Source of the DNA: Oegoconia quadripuncta
Taxonomy: Eukaryota; Arthropoda; Insecta; Lepidoptera; Autostichidae
Length of the DNA: 64,000 nt
Direction: 5' to 3'
Assembly: GCA_949316235.1 (NCBI GenBank)
Contig: OX438743.1
Span: 23,371,771-23,435,770 of the forward strand
Part shown: positions 31,353-43,249 of the stretch, piece by piece
Numbering within the stretch: position 1 is the stretch's first letter
Layout of the letters: each line of letters begins with the position of its first letter
Notes under the pieces: generated by a model
What the model was told of the DNA's origin: nothing
Seen by the model: only the letters and a program-made list of their open reading frames with translations
Database searches by the model: none
Translations under genes and position numbers: made by a program

Positions 31353-32322
31353 AATAAACATAATAAAAGTCATATTTTTAATCAATATTGTTTTTTTCTT
31401 GCACTTCAAAATGCAGAGTTGTAGGTTGTAAGCACATTTATAACAGTCTTATTAGTTCTCGAGGATTCTAAGAGATGGCGCTGTTTTATCTACTAAGCGT
31501 GAAAATTATTTGTTTGCGCGACCGTATCTCTAACATATAAATCAATGCATTTGGCACTTCATCAATATTCAGCAATGTAACCTTGTAACGGCGGCCATTC
31601 GATCATCTACACTATGGATATAGCACGTCATACATTAACAAAGCTTAAATTTGGCACATGCTTGAATGTTACAGGTTTTTTAAGCACCTCACTATGAAGC
31701 TAAAACTGACAAATGCCAAATGTGATCTACTAAATTAGCCCTACTTGACAAGTGGAAGTATAAATAGTAGCATAACGTAAGGATCAAATAACGTAGCCGG
31801 TTTCCATCCAAAATGTTAGCCACATGTAGAAATGTATATAAATGCTTTCTAGATTCGAACTTATCTTTATTAATAACTTATCTAATACCTCGCAAGTATT
31901 TTGTTAGAAAAAGTCTCATGACAGTTGTGCATGGGTATATCAATATTGGTCTGCCACTAATTACGAGTCTGTGAAATCTTTGAAGGGATGATGTGATTCG
32001 AGACACGCGTATTTCACATAAACGTCGCTAGATGGTGCTGTTTTGAATTATTTGACCAACTTACTACGAGACGACAAGTTTATTAAATATACCAAAATTC
32101 ATTATAGGCATTACATTCAAAATTTATGCTTGATCATTAATATCGACAAAAACACTTCCTTCTCCGGAAAATTACAAAAATCTGTCTCAAATTATATTGA
32201 ATAACTATAAAGTAAGGTCGCGAATCACAAATAATAATTGGTCGAACAGCGCTTGGCTGTTGGAAATAAGCTATTGACTATTTATATACATTGCATGACC
32301 CTATTCCTGCAAATAAATATTT
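31353..32322. other. No gene or repeat recognised
   Basis: AT-rich stretch without frames over 60 codons or known repeat termini. Confidence 0.4.
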
Positions 32323-32515
32323 CATTTTTTTTTATATGAGAGGGCGGCAAACGAGCATGCGGGTCACCTGATGGAAAGCAATCACCGCCGCCCATGGACA
32401 CCCGCAACACCAAAAGGGTCACTGATGCGTTGCCGGCCTTTGAGGAAGGTGTAGGCTCGTTTCTTGAAGGTTCCAAAATCGTTTCATTCGTTCGTTCATT
32501 CATTTAAGGCTCCTC
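32323..32515 (-). pseudogene. LINE 3' end, antisense
   Basis: T-rich start (antisense A tail), then GAGGGCGGCAAACGAGCATG and GATGCGTTGCCGGCCTTTGA. The same sequence opens 52988-53270. The + strand relative at 42705-42934 ends with the corresponding F-K-K-R-A-Y-S-F-L-K-G-R-Q coding tail. Confidence 0.65.
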
Positions 32516-33945
32516 CTCCCATGCCAATACCTTGAACGTGTGGACACGGAGTGGTGAACATAGCAGAAATTAGCCCCGATCAAAATGTAAATTAAATAAA
32601 ATGAATATTATATGGATGATTATAAATTTGATTGAAAAAATACGGGTAACTTTCAATTAGTTTTTCCTTACTTCTGTAAATTAAATTTGAATTTGGAAAT
32701 TTTTTTATCGTAGAAATGGTTACAACGTCTCTCAAATTCACTGTGTTTTACGGAAGGCAAGCCAAAAGAGGTATTCTCATAATTTGCTCGTATAATTCAA
32801 AATAACGCCATCTATTGACAGATTTGAATTGCATTAATATCGAATCACACTATACACACATTATTGAATACACAATCGCTATCCTCCTGTTATACTCAGT
32901 ATCCTCGTCCCATCCTCGCTTGCAACAGTGTTGCCGCCAATAAATATTTTAGTATAAGCGGCAACACCGGCTTCGGTATCTATATTATCTGTACTTAGCA
33001 CCTACAGAACCGTGTCCTGGCGTAGATTATAATACTTATGAGCGATATTGTATGTCACGATAACTTCAAATGTAATTCTTATAACTTACGAAATTAAACT
33101 TTTTTGAATTTGAATAAATAGTAATTTTGCAATATGAGTACATAATTCATGCTGCAGTCTTATAAAACAGCGTATTTCTAGGGTTGCAATGTTCCTAAAA
33201 TTGACGATAGATGGCGTTAACCGAACGTTGCTGTCATTGTTAAAAAAAATATTAGAAATGCATTTTCTTCAACCTGTGGCAGAATTATATCTATGGTACG
33301 GAATGTAAATTTTTTTTTTCACGACAAGCGAACAAACCGTAATACACCGAACACGCAATAACATAACAGCCTCTAACAACTTAGAAGTCAAATTAACAAT
33401 TACGAGATTTTTTTTGTTCGTGTTATTTTGTGACAGCTAAGGGTTGTCAGTGCCATCTACCAAATTATTTAGAACTGTTTATTAAGGTATCCAGTAAAGC
33501 GCTCATTAGTGTCTATCACAAAAAATTGTAAATACGAAATAAAATGAAAATGATTTGTACGTTAAGGTGAAAAAACTTGCATGGACAGACCACGAACCCC
33601 GATCGGGTGTTATATTATGCGTTAACATGATCGGCTCAGCGTTAGAGGCTATTGCTCGTTAGTCGGTCAGCTGGTTGCGGGAAAATATTTTTTTATTAAT
33701 ATTGATATTTTTAATGACAGTCTCAGCAATAAATAATATATGATTGAATGTGACGAGGATGCAGAGCATGAAGCCGGTGCTATTGAAACATATCATTTTC
33801 ACGTACTTTAAGAGGATGGAAAAGCACCGGTGAGTGGCGTCAACCCTTACGCACGTCAATAAAAGGGCTATGGCCCTTCAATATGGATAATACTTTTTCA
33901 GCGGCCATTGACGTTGCGTCTAATGTTTGGAAAACCTTAAGGCTC
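32516..33945. other. No gene recognised
   Basis: AT-rich, with several short blocks of the ATGGCG(T/C)TA type seen often in this genome; nothing else was supported. Confidence 0.35.
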
Positions 33946-34272
33946 CTCCGCCTCCGTGGCTCAATGTAAACAACATTGGGTTTACGATTCGGAATGTGTG
34001 CGGGTTCGATCCCCAGCGGGGTACATGTTTAAGTACTCGGTTTGGTTGTTGGTAGGGCATTTTAGACGTCCGCCTGCCTAGCTAAAACCATCTTATCTAA
34101 ATCTGCCGCCAAACAGCAATGTTAATAGCATTGTTGTGTTCCGGTTGTCAGAGTAAGACAGCCAGTGAAATGTGTTGGGGTTTCCGGGTTAGCACGCATC
34201 CACCTTCGACCTCATCTTCACACCATCAGGTGTGATTGAGGTCAAGTACCAACCCGTTGTGCATAAAAAAAA
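33946..34272 (+). mobile_element. SINE-1, near full length
   Basis: CTCCGCCTCCGTGGCTCAAT, GTGCGGGTTCGATCCCCAGC (B box), GTACTCGGTTTGGTTG, TTAATAGCATTGTTGTGTTC, GGTTTCCGGGTTAGCACG and ACCAACCCGTTGTGCATA followed by A's. A small duplication or substitution lies in the head (GGAATGTGTGCGG). Confidence 0.8.
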
Positions 34273-34784
34273 GGCTTATCTTTGGGATATATCTGACCAC
34301 CCCATTTGGGATGAAACCACGAAAATAGTAAAGGAAATACTTTCTCCTCCACCTTTTTTTTTCCATTTAGTAAATATAGGGGAGGGACTAACTCTCCTTA
34401 ATTTTCTAATTATGCGCTGTTCATACTATTTGCAATATCATAGCTTGGTCTAGCACAAATACCTCTATCATCTCACGTCACATCAGTGGCCGCTAAAACA
34501 ATGTAACACTCGCATTATTCCAGCCTAACACATAATTTTAATACTAGAAATCTATTTTAAAAATATATTTTTATAAATTCTCAATAATTGGCAAATGCAC
34601 AAATACTTATATCTAGGGTGCTTTTATATGTAAACTATATACTACAGTTAAGGCGTCACCATAGAAAGAAGAATCAATTGAAGCCTGGCATGCGAACGAA
34701 CTGGTTATATGCATGGATCATTATTATCCAAATAGTCGAAAGGAGCATTTTTTATATCTTCTTTCTTATATCTTATATCTTTCT

Positions 34785-35036
34785 TTGCACATACACACAG
34801 CGCCATCTAGTTCCCCACTAAGCAACTCGGCTTGTATTATGGATACCAGATGGTTGATAAACTACACAAATACATTTTTTTTTGTAAATAAATACATAAA
34901 TAAATGAAAAACATCCATAACTCCGGAACACATGTCTGTATTCATCATACAAACATATGCCCCTTGCGGGATTTGAACCCGCGACCTTTTGGTATAGTAG
35001 TCAGAATTTTTAACCACTACAAAAAACAGGTCGTCA
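34785..35036 (-). mobile_element. SINE-2, near full length, antisense
   Basis: CACACAGCGCCATCTAGTTC, TACCAGATGGTTGATAAACT, AACATCCATAACTCCGG, CTTGCGGGATTTGAACCCGC (antisense B box) and ACAGGTCGTC at the 5' end of the SINE. Confidence 0.75.
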
Positions 35037-35654
35037 AATGGAACCTATTGTATATGAAAAAAACATATACATAGCCCTTAATGAATATGGAGGCGGCTTA
35101 TGTGACCTGCAACTTTATATTTGTATATTGTATCATGTTTATCACTATCTTAAGACACTGGAAATTCAGACGAATCTAACGACCTTGCCCTTTTCAAAAT
35201 CGTTCAAGCTGAACCCGAAAAATTTTACCATTCTTCCTGACAATCGGGTAAATACTGGTATTTTGTAGCTAAATAATGAACCTTATATGTCAGCAGTCAT
35301 TTGTCGTGCCTATTTGTTAATAAGTTGTGTTGTTTTAACAACATTTTAGTTCTGACTAGACGACTCCTCCGACAGACATACGTATCTCTTGCTATTTATC
35401 CTTCATAATGCAGCAATCTTCTACGATAAGCACTAGACAGCGTATTTCTATCAAGAAACAGGGCATACAATCGACCGATGAAATTCATGCGGCGCCTGGG
35501 TGCTGCAAGAATCAAACGATCCTCTTAGTTGATAAGCTGCGGCCATATGCCTTTTTTGAGGCATCATTTTATCAAATTTTGGGAATTTGGCATTAATATA
35601 AAGGAAAAATTGCGACCATACTGCGTCTTCTTGTTACGATCGGTCCGATAAGAC

Positions 35655-38600
35655 TTAATACTGAGTCTGGTTGGGTCCCTCCATGTCTTCGCAGCTCTTC
35701 ACCATCAGGTAGAAGCTGTGGACGCACAAGATGCAGTACGCCAGGATACCTGGAAAGAAATTAATATTTCTTATATAACTATTTAATCAGATAGGATCCT
35801 TTAAGGTATGGCATATAAAACTGGAACCTCCGCCAAAAAATGTGCCACAAGCTGTGGGGTTTACAAAATACCGCGCCTGATTTAGTTTAAGCATTACTGA
35901 CAAATATAGACTACGAAAACAACGTAACGTCAAAACATGCACACACGTCAACAGCCTATATCTGTATCTGTATATTGTGATAATTATCTTGTTTTTAGTA
36001 ATATTGTTGTTGCTATAGTGTGGTATCAAATAAATATATGTCTATGTCTATGTTTATATTAGTCTATTGTGAAGATAAGCTTTTTTCCATGGCGAGATTT
36101 GTAACGCATTGCTAGGGAAAAACACTGGGGTGGCGGGTTGGCGATCGCAGATTTTTTGGGAGCTCCTAGGAGATACGCTGATGGCTATTACTAGTCAATG
36201 TTATTATGCTCACGATTGCTTGTTGCTCTTACCACACACACGGAAAGAAAGGGTTGATCCCATTTTACTTTATCGAGAACCATACGGCATCATACATAAT
36301 GTACAATAACGGTACAAAAATCTTCAAAGATCTGAAGAGCGGATATTAAAATTTTCCCCGACCTAAAAGCCACGGATATTTTGTAAGAATTGTATACAAA
36401 GAACCTGACTAATTATGGACCCAGGGACGAGGGTATTTTGAATTTGGTAGACAAGTTTCCATGTCTGTGGCACAGAATAACCATATTATGGAAAAATTGT
36501 TATTTATTTATTTATTTTCAACAAACTTTACAGCATATCCTTATATATTACTTAAGATTAAATTACATAATTATTAAGCCAATTATAAAGTTTGACATAT
36601 TACTATGCATGACATGACAACACGCGGTACAACACGGGAAAATTAAACTAAACTAAAGCACAGATTAGTACCAAATGCCGTAAAATACAGAGACATCACT
36701 CGCAGAAATAGCTTTTTTTTTTTTACATGCATTTACCTGTTCTCCTGTCGTGTGTATGTGTGTGTGTGCGCGTAAGTTTGTTGTGGATGTGTGGGAATGT
36801 ATGGGAGTATTAATGCTTTATAATAACGTACTATAGCGATAGGAGTGTATGTATTATTTGCCTGGTAAATTCGGGTCTTCCCAGATGAAAGATATCTACC
36901 TCAGGGAAACATCTCCCATAGGTTTTGATAGCCCTGTGTAATACGGAGTTGGACACATAATTGGTACGCGTTGGACACATAGTTATACTGTGTCTGTGGC
37001 ATGTGACATTATGGTTCATCTACCTAGAGACACGGCCGCGTCAGATAAGTTCGTAAAGACCGGCTGGCAATAGCTTATAAATTTTTCCAAACGCGCGATT
37101 TACAGTTTTCCATGAGTAGTATAGTAGTGATAAGTGGATTTGCCCTGATTATCAAGGTGGATGGACACGGGTTAGAACTTTTGCATAAAATTGTGGATTG
37201 GCCGTTGTGCATAAAAAAAGCCATCACCTGTTTAACTAGGAGCTGAAATTTTGCAAACCCCTTCATTTCTGATGACAATACGCTTATACGATAGACATAA
37301 ACGGATGCTGCAGTCAGGATCGTTTCCTCACGAAGGGAACTCCTTAACGGTTAATGGCACGGATATGAAATTTTGCATACACGGTTAGTTTTGATGGTTG
37401 AACATGATTTTCGCGATAACAGTCTGAACTTTATGTGACTTGTGTTTGTACTAGAATATATTAAAACTAATTATTATAAATGCGATGTTTGGATGTTCCT
37501 TTGTTTGTGCTTTACTGTTACATTGCGCAACGTAAGCGTTTAAAGTAAAAATCAAAAAAACAGGCGTAACAGTTCAACAAATAGTTCTCGTACAAATTAT
37601 TTCATAATTTCAGCCCGTAAACAAACCACTGCAGGGGTATAGGCCTTCCCTTGTATAATGAGGAAGTATGGGCCATAGTCCACCACGTCGGCCCAATGCG
37701 GGTTGGGGACTTCACATGGAATTTTTATTTCTCAAGCATGCAGGATTCCTCACTATGATTTCCTTCGCCGTTTAAGAGCAGTCGGATAAATGCACATAAG
37801 TTACTAAATTAAATTTACAAACTCATTGGTACATGGCCTGCTTGGGAATCGAACCCGGACCTCCGAAATTGGGAGACCATGTCTTAACCGCTAAACCACC
37901 AAAGCTACAAATTATCTTATATATGGAAATGCTCACCGAAGAACACGACGGCCTCCAGGAAGGCGAGGAACATGTCGGAGCCGGAGCCGGACACGCCGAA
38001 GGCCGCCACCCCGGCCACGTTGAACAGCACGGCCGCCACGAACAGCACGACCATCACCCACACCCACACGCGTATAGCCGTCGTATTACGCTGAAAACAT
38101 GATCAATTGAAGTATGAGGTTTGGTCTTAAAAGAATCGGTCAAGTAGAACTCGAGCACGTTTCGTAACATCTGCGTTGACAAACTTTTAAATTAACAAAC
38201 TTAAATATGCGATTCGTTACAGCAAATCTTCCTAAATATTGGGTCTTTACCTATGAAATTGGAGTTTTTTTTTTTCGTTAATGATATGTACCAATTCCTG
38301 CGATTTTCAAAGCTATATCCAAATTTGTTTTTTATTTGGAAAATGGAATATTATTTCAAGGTTTCACATTAAATATTTTTTTAATTTCTGAGCTAAATCA
38401 CAAAATAAAAAAAAATTGAACAGAGCTCTTTTCATGTGCTTGCCATTATCATTTCTTAGATTCGCTGAAACTTAAATAAAGCGGTTACTTTTAAAAATTA
38501 ACGCTGCCTATACTTAACTTAATGTTATCTGATAATACACACGAAGTTAAGCTAAATTTGGATTTGCCGTTCCCAAAAAAAAAACAAAAATGTTTGTATG

Positions 38601-40468
38601 GAGAAAACAGTCTTAATGAAGTCTTCATACAAAGCGAAAATTTCATAGGTAAGGACCTAATATTATTTCCATTCTCTGTGCTCTGTCGAAGTTCTTTGAG
38701 TACCCATCTTTGCCTAATATTCTTCCGCAACAGCATGGTTCGTGTGCACTATTACTAACCTTATAGTTTGTACATTAGAATGGTATGCATATACTTTAGA
38801 AATGCTTTCGACAGAATAGAACACAGATATAATAAGATTAGTAGATGAGGATTAGTCATGCATTGGCACTATTCGTATATAATTCACTTCGGGTGTCCCA
38901 CAAGGCTCAATTCTAGATCTATTGCTATTTATTTATCAATGATAGAGAGTTACTAATATGCAGACACCGATCGGGTGTTTCAGGAAATTTGAACCAATTT
39001 ACAGCATATTGCAATAGTAATAATTACTTTACTAGGACTCTCAACAAGTATGATTATTCTTGGGGTCACATTGGATTTATGATTTGGGCAACTCTGGGAG
39101 ACACGTAGGGTTCCGTATCGACTATTTAAAAAAGTTTCAGTACCAGCAGTGTAGAGCCGAGTAGATAATGACAACGAATACCTTGTGTACTCCAATCAAC
39201 AGCGTGATCGCGAGCAGCACATGACCGCAGCTGACTATGGCCACAGAGAGCGTTATCTTGTGCCAGATGCTGTACACGTGGTCACCAGCGTCCTCTGCCG
39301 TTCCTGCCAGTGCAGCGAACCCCGCCGCATACACAGAGCACAGCACCACCAATCCTACGGAGATAATCTGGAAAACAGTTAAGTTACTATTAGAGTCCAG
39401 CTATGCAGTTTTACAAGTAGTTGTGTTAACGAATGTTGTTATTGTTATAACAATTACGAAATAGCGAGGGTTTAGAGACTGTGTAGCTTTAGAAGTTTAA
39501 TGTAGTTTATCACATACCTATAATCAGGCTTCTGTCCTCATTTTTGGAGCACAGCCTGAATCCGCTGAAATCAATCTATGTGAGTTTATAGACACTACGT
39601 TGATTGCAATGGAAAAGGGGTTTCAAGTTCATACAATTTATACTGACTATCCAAAAGCTTTTGATAACGTATCACATTTATTATTAATCCATAAGCTTAA
39701 ATTACTAGGCACACATGGAGATGTGTATGTGTAAGTTAGTTTAGTTGTATTTACAATACAAATGTCAGACTATGGCAATCATATGTCTCCTACTTCGATC
39801 GAAGTCTCTCAGTCTTTTACAGGATGCATTCGTCGCCCTTCCACCTTCGGACTACTAGTCGTGGGAAGGGATTCCACCCGTATATAGTTAATATACCGAA
39901 CATTCACTAAGAAGTTCGGCTCTTCATTCATCATCCGAACAGCCAAGGCATAGAACGCTACCGGCGTCAGTCTTTCCTGAATCCTACACCTTGGGATCTT
40001 TAAGAGCAAAGTCAGCAGGCATTTACTGACATCGCGTGCTTCATCTTCGACCACATCGTCACTTTACATCAGATGAGATTGTGATCAAACGCGTATCCAG
40101 TTAATGATAAAAAAAATCCTGTCACGTCAGGGGTTCCTCAAGGTTCTCCTATTGGTGCTTTGTTATTTAATATATTTATAAACGACATTGTTAATATCTT
40201 TGACAAGGCAAAACTGTTCTTGTATGAAGGCTATATGAAAACATCTGTCTTGTAAAAAAATACTCTGACTATGCCTCGAGAACATTTCCTATTATGCCTC
40301 AAATTATATCTGGTATACAGATTTCAATGTTTCCTTTACCGACAAGGCAACAATAATTCGGTACATAGAATCATTAAATTAACATACCAGATGAATGTAC
40401 GCGATCAGCCTGGCGCCCATCTCCAGGCCGAGGCACCAGCAACACGATTCAATATGCGGCAGGCCCAT
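35655..40468 (-). CDS. Four-transmembrane protein with N-terminal CCWC motif (gene 1)
   Basis: Exons, in transcript order: 40468-40388 (27 codons from ATG), 39367-39182, 38090-37937 and 35749-35655 (TAA). All have GT/AG borders and phases 0, 0, 1; the product is 171 aa. It starts M-G-L-P-H-I-E-S-C-C-W-C. Hydrophobic segments lie at about 20-46, 65-88, 97-122 and 129-157, with a short acidic loop (T-A-E-D-A-G-D-H) between the first two and a short polar C-tail ending Q-T-Q-Y. This is an integral membrane protein; its function is unknown. The layout resembles insect-specific small tetraspan families annotated as uncharacterized; it lacks the CCG of tetraspanins. Introns carry SINE-4, a mariner MITE and nested LINE pieces. 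The paralogue is at 59595-61549 with the same exon plan. Confidence 0.85.
36490..36825. repeat. Dispersed repeat, family H (intron of gene 1)
   Basis: TTTATTTATTTATTTTCAAC to GTGGGAATGTATGGGAGTAT-TAATGC matches 47122-47537. The T-rich left end looks like an antisense A-rich tail, so this is probably an antisense retroelement end with a GT repeat at 36755-36775. No coding frame. Confidence 0.55.
37612..37912 (-). mobile_element. SINE-4, full length, antisense (intron of gene 1)
   Basis: CAGCCCGTAAAC...CCACTGCAGGG, AATGCGGGTTGGGGACTTCA, CATGGCCTGCTTGGGAATCG-AACCCGGACC (antisense B box) and CCATGTCTTAACCGCTAAAC-CACC (antisense A box). Confidence 0.78.
38239..38660. mobile_element. Mariner-type MITE, complete (422 bp; intron of gene 1)
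   Basis: TIRs TTGGGTCTTTACCTATGAAA and, in reverse complement, TTAGGTCCTTACCTATGAAA, flanked by TA at 38237-38238 and 38661-38662. Same family as 11780-12207. Confidence 0.78.
38790..38985 (+). pseudogene. Decayed LINE reverse transcriptase fragment
   Basis: A-F-D-R-I-E-H (RT motif A region) near 38803 and S-G-V-P-Q-G-S-I-L-D-L-L-L-F (RT motif B region) near 38890, with the sequence between them largely deleted. Ends in stops. Confidence 0.55.
39545..40260 (+). pseudogene. LINE reverse transcriptase fragment split by another LINE
   Basis: 39640-39735 reads I-Y-T-D-Y-P-K-A-F-D-N-V-S-H-L-L-L-I-H-K-L, RT motif A (usually YTDFSKAFD). 40113-40250 reads V-T-S-G-V-P-Q-G-S-P-I-G-A-L-L-F-N-I-F-I-N-D-I, RT motif B. 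Between them lies an unrelated LINE 3' end (39800-40107) ending in A's. Confidence 0.7.
39800..40107 (+). pseudogene. LINE 3' end nested in the RT fragment
   Basis: F-G-S-S-F-I-I-R-T-A-K-A-stop-N-A-T-G-V-S-L-S and F-K-S-K-V-S-R-H-L-L-T, then CATCAGATGAGATTGTGATC and AATGATAAAAAAA. Related to 4904-5304 (SSFLMRTAKEWNALPPSVFP, VRLNRHFLG) and, more closely, to 59130-59430. Confidence 0.6.
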
Positions 40469-40919
40469 CTTTGCTCTTTAGTTGAAACACTAATCCAACT
40501 CTATCTGCAAGTTAAAGTACACATTGGTTTAATTCATGACCATATCAGATTAAAGGTCCCAATCAACAGGCGGTCTTTTCTGTCAGCATATCTATATTAA
40601 TAAAAGGCAATACGATGAGTGGCAGACACATCGCTAAGCCCACACACGTGGACCAACTAGATTAGATTTATTTAGCTTACATACAATTTCGTAAATTAAT
40701 AAAGCCTGATATATAAGTGGTTGTCAAAAATCAAATATTAATTTATACATATAAATAAAGTCACGATCTTTATCCCAAATGGGGTGGTCAGTGATATCTA
40801 CAACATGCGTTTGGGTGTACCAAACATTAGCAGCCGATTTCATAGAAAATATTTATCAAATGCTGTTTAAGTAAAACCCACTGTAAGGTTTAAACAGTTA
40901 CACATACATACATACATAA

Positions 40920-41245
40920 TGTCACGTTTATTTCCCGTAGGGGTAGGCAGAAACAGACTTCCACTTGCTACGATCCTGACACACCTCTTTTGCTTCCTTC
41001 ACTCTCATAAGGTTGTTCATATATGCTCGAAGGTTTAGGGTACTCTTGGCTTGGTCTTTCTTTAAGACGTCCTCGATTTGATCATGATACGTTCGCCGTG
41101 GTCTTCCCCTACCAACACTACCATCCACATTCGCTTCGTATATCTCTTTCGTAAGTCTTCTTTCATTCATCCTCTCCACATGTCCAAACCATCTCAGCAT
41201 ACCTTTTTCAATCTTTGTATAGTTATGTATGTTTTCATAATTCAT
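40920..41245 (-). pseudogene. RTE-type LINE C-terminus, open frame
   Basis: A minus frame (41245-40928, 105 aa) contains R-W-F-G-H-V-E-R-M-N-E-R-R-L-T-K-E-I-Y, G-R-G-R-P-R-R-T-Y-H-D-Q-I and V-C-Q-D-R-S-K-W-K-S, the standard C-terminus of lepidopteran RTE endonuclease/reverse transcriptases. It stops in the 3' UTR next to CATTATGT-type sequence. Everything upstream in the protein is missing. Confidence 0.8.
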
Positions 41246-41811
41246 AGATTATCTAATTTAACTAACATGCTGCTACAAAGTGTAGGAATGGTAACGTCAC
41301 GCCTCCCCAGATATCGTACCAATTGCAATGATTGCTAACCACATGTCCTTTATTGAAGGCGACGTGTCACTCGAATTTAGTCGAATTGAAGTCAAAACTG
41401 TGTGCGAGGAATATTATGTGTTATTATCTGTGATCAGTTTATTATTTCATTTATTGTCGGTGCACGTCTCGTGTAATTTTTGACATTTTGGGATTCTCAT
41501 CACCAGTGTCAGGCGCATTGTCTTATTTACACGATGTTAGCTTCAGTTAGTAATATGATTTGGTGTGTAGGAGATTAATGCTTGAAACTACATCCACGGT
41601 TCGCCTTACGAAGAAATAACAGTATATTAATAAACCAAAGAGCCGATCGCCGTTAAACGTGCAAATCTTTAAATGTTTTTTGGTGGCAACTCCCTTTTCG
41701 GGAAGAGACGAATTAGCTTAATTCTTTTTACTTCACACTCGACACAGGTCGGAGCGGACTATTCGATGGGGACGAGTCGTAGCAATTGTCACCCCCCGTC
41801 CGTCCCCATCC

Positions 41812-42003
41812 GTCAAAGTCAAAGTCAAAAATGCTTATTTTTTAAGCTACTGCTTGTTCAAAATGCAATTTTCCCCTGAGAAAAACAAGCAAAAAAACTC
41901 GAAGGGTTGCTCTTTTAAAATCAGGCTTTGATTTTACATAAAGGTTTTTATATTACAAAAAGGTTTTTATATTTCATTATTAATTAAGAAATAGCCTGGC
42001 ATG
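41812..42003 (-). pseudogene. LINE 3' end, antisense
   Basis: Begins with (GTCAAA) repeats, then GCTTATTTTTTAAGCTACTG, CAATTTTCCCCTGAGAAAAA and GGGTTGCTCTTTTAAAATC; same type as 50696-50985. Confidence 0.6.
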
Positions 42004-42192
42004 CGAACGTCCCCGTCCCGATGACAACTAAGAAACAGGCTTCCCAATTGTCCCCTCTTGCGGGCCTCCTAATGGAACAGATAGCATAAATTGTCATCCC
42101 GGGTAACGATTGAGATACAAAAGTACCACTTGTCCCCTTTGGCACGAAGCGAAAGTGGACATTTGGGAAAATTTGTCACCCGGGTGGGTATA

Positions 42193-42430
42193 TTTTTTTT
42201 TATGCACAACATGTTGATACTTGACCTCAATCACACCTGATGTTAAGTGAAGATGAGGTCGAAGGTGGAAGCGTACTGACCCGGAAACCCCAACACATTT
42301 GGGGGACTGGCTATCTTATCTCTAACAACCGGAACACAACAATGCTATTAACATTGCTACTTGGCGGCAGATTTAGATAAGATGGTGGTAGCTAGCCAGG
42401 CGGACATTTAAAATGACCTACCACCAACCA
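42193..42430 (-). mobile_element. SINE-1, antisense, head truncated
   Basis: T run, ATGCACAACATGTTGATACT, the standard body, ending at ACCTACCACCAACCATACTG before the B box. Confidence 0.7.
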
Positions 42431-42704
42431 TACTGGGAATAGTGGGCCGAAACCACACAGCACTTTCAATTTATACTTTATTTTATATCTACTTTATGTA
42501 ATTACTTTGGTGACTAATACTATACAAGCACGAAACACTTATTGCAACGAGTCGCGACTCGCACTCGACCGGTTTCTTTAATAGTAAACGCTCTACTTAT
42601 ACAATCTCCAGTGAATATTTACATTATTCATATCAGAGTCATTTATTTGCACTACCTAGTTCAGTTAACTGTAATAATTGCACTTTGAAGTGTCGTCTTG
42701 AGTC

Positions 42705-42934
42705 TGGTTGCAATTCAATGTAATTCTTTTTACATCCCAGCGGATGTCTTTCCGAACCGATACGATCTGGGAACCTTCAAGAAGCGAGCATATTCCTTCC
42801 TTAAAGGCCGGCAACGCCACTGCGGATCTTCCGTTTCCGTAGATGGTTATGGGCAGCGGTGACACTTACCATCAGGTGCGCCTCTTGCTCGTTTGCCCAC
42901 CTCTTCAATAAAAAAAAAAAAAAAAAAAAAAAAA
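42705..42934 (+). pseudogene. LINE C-terminal tail with poly(A)
   Basis: The + strand gives [20 protein letters not shown], a common C-terminus of lepidopteran LINEs. Then TGACACTTACCATCAGGTGC and an A run of about 25 at 42910-42934. A second LINE end follows at once. Confidence 0.7.
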
Positions 42935-42936
42935 AT

Positions 42937-43243
42937 TATAATAAGATTCCAAAATAGATTAGGGAAGCGCATGATTTACCGGTATTTAAGAGGAAACTTC
43001 ATGATCTGTTGGTTCAAAAATGTTATTACAGCTTACACGAATTCTTAGATGACAAGTCCATATAATTGTATTGTAACCAATTGTAACGTAGGTACTTATT
43101 AATTATACGAGTATATGCAATGTAAATTGTAATTGCTAAAATGTTGTCACATTGTATACCTTTACGGCGGAACATAGCGCTCTAAAGATTTTGTAAGACC
43201 AAATGCTACCTGTGATTCACAATAAATGTGCTTTGACTTTGAC
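42937..43243 (+). pseudogene. LINE 3' end (family of 352-1340)
   Basis: Reads I-I-x-R-F-Q-N-R-L-G-K-R-M-I-Y-like decay, then C-Y-Y-S-L-H-E-F-L-D-D-K-S-I, and a 3' UTR ending GTGCTTTGACTTTGACTC, the TTTGAC tail of this family. Confidence 0.55.
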
Positions 43244-43249
43244 TCTTCT

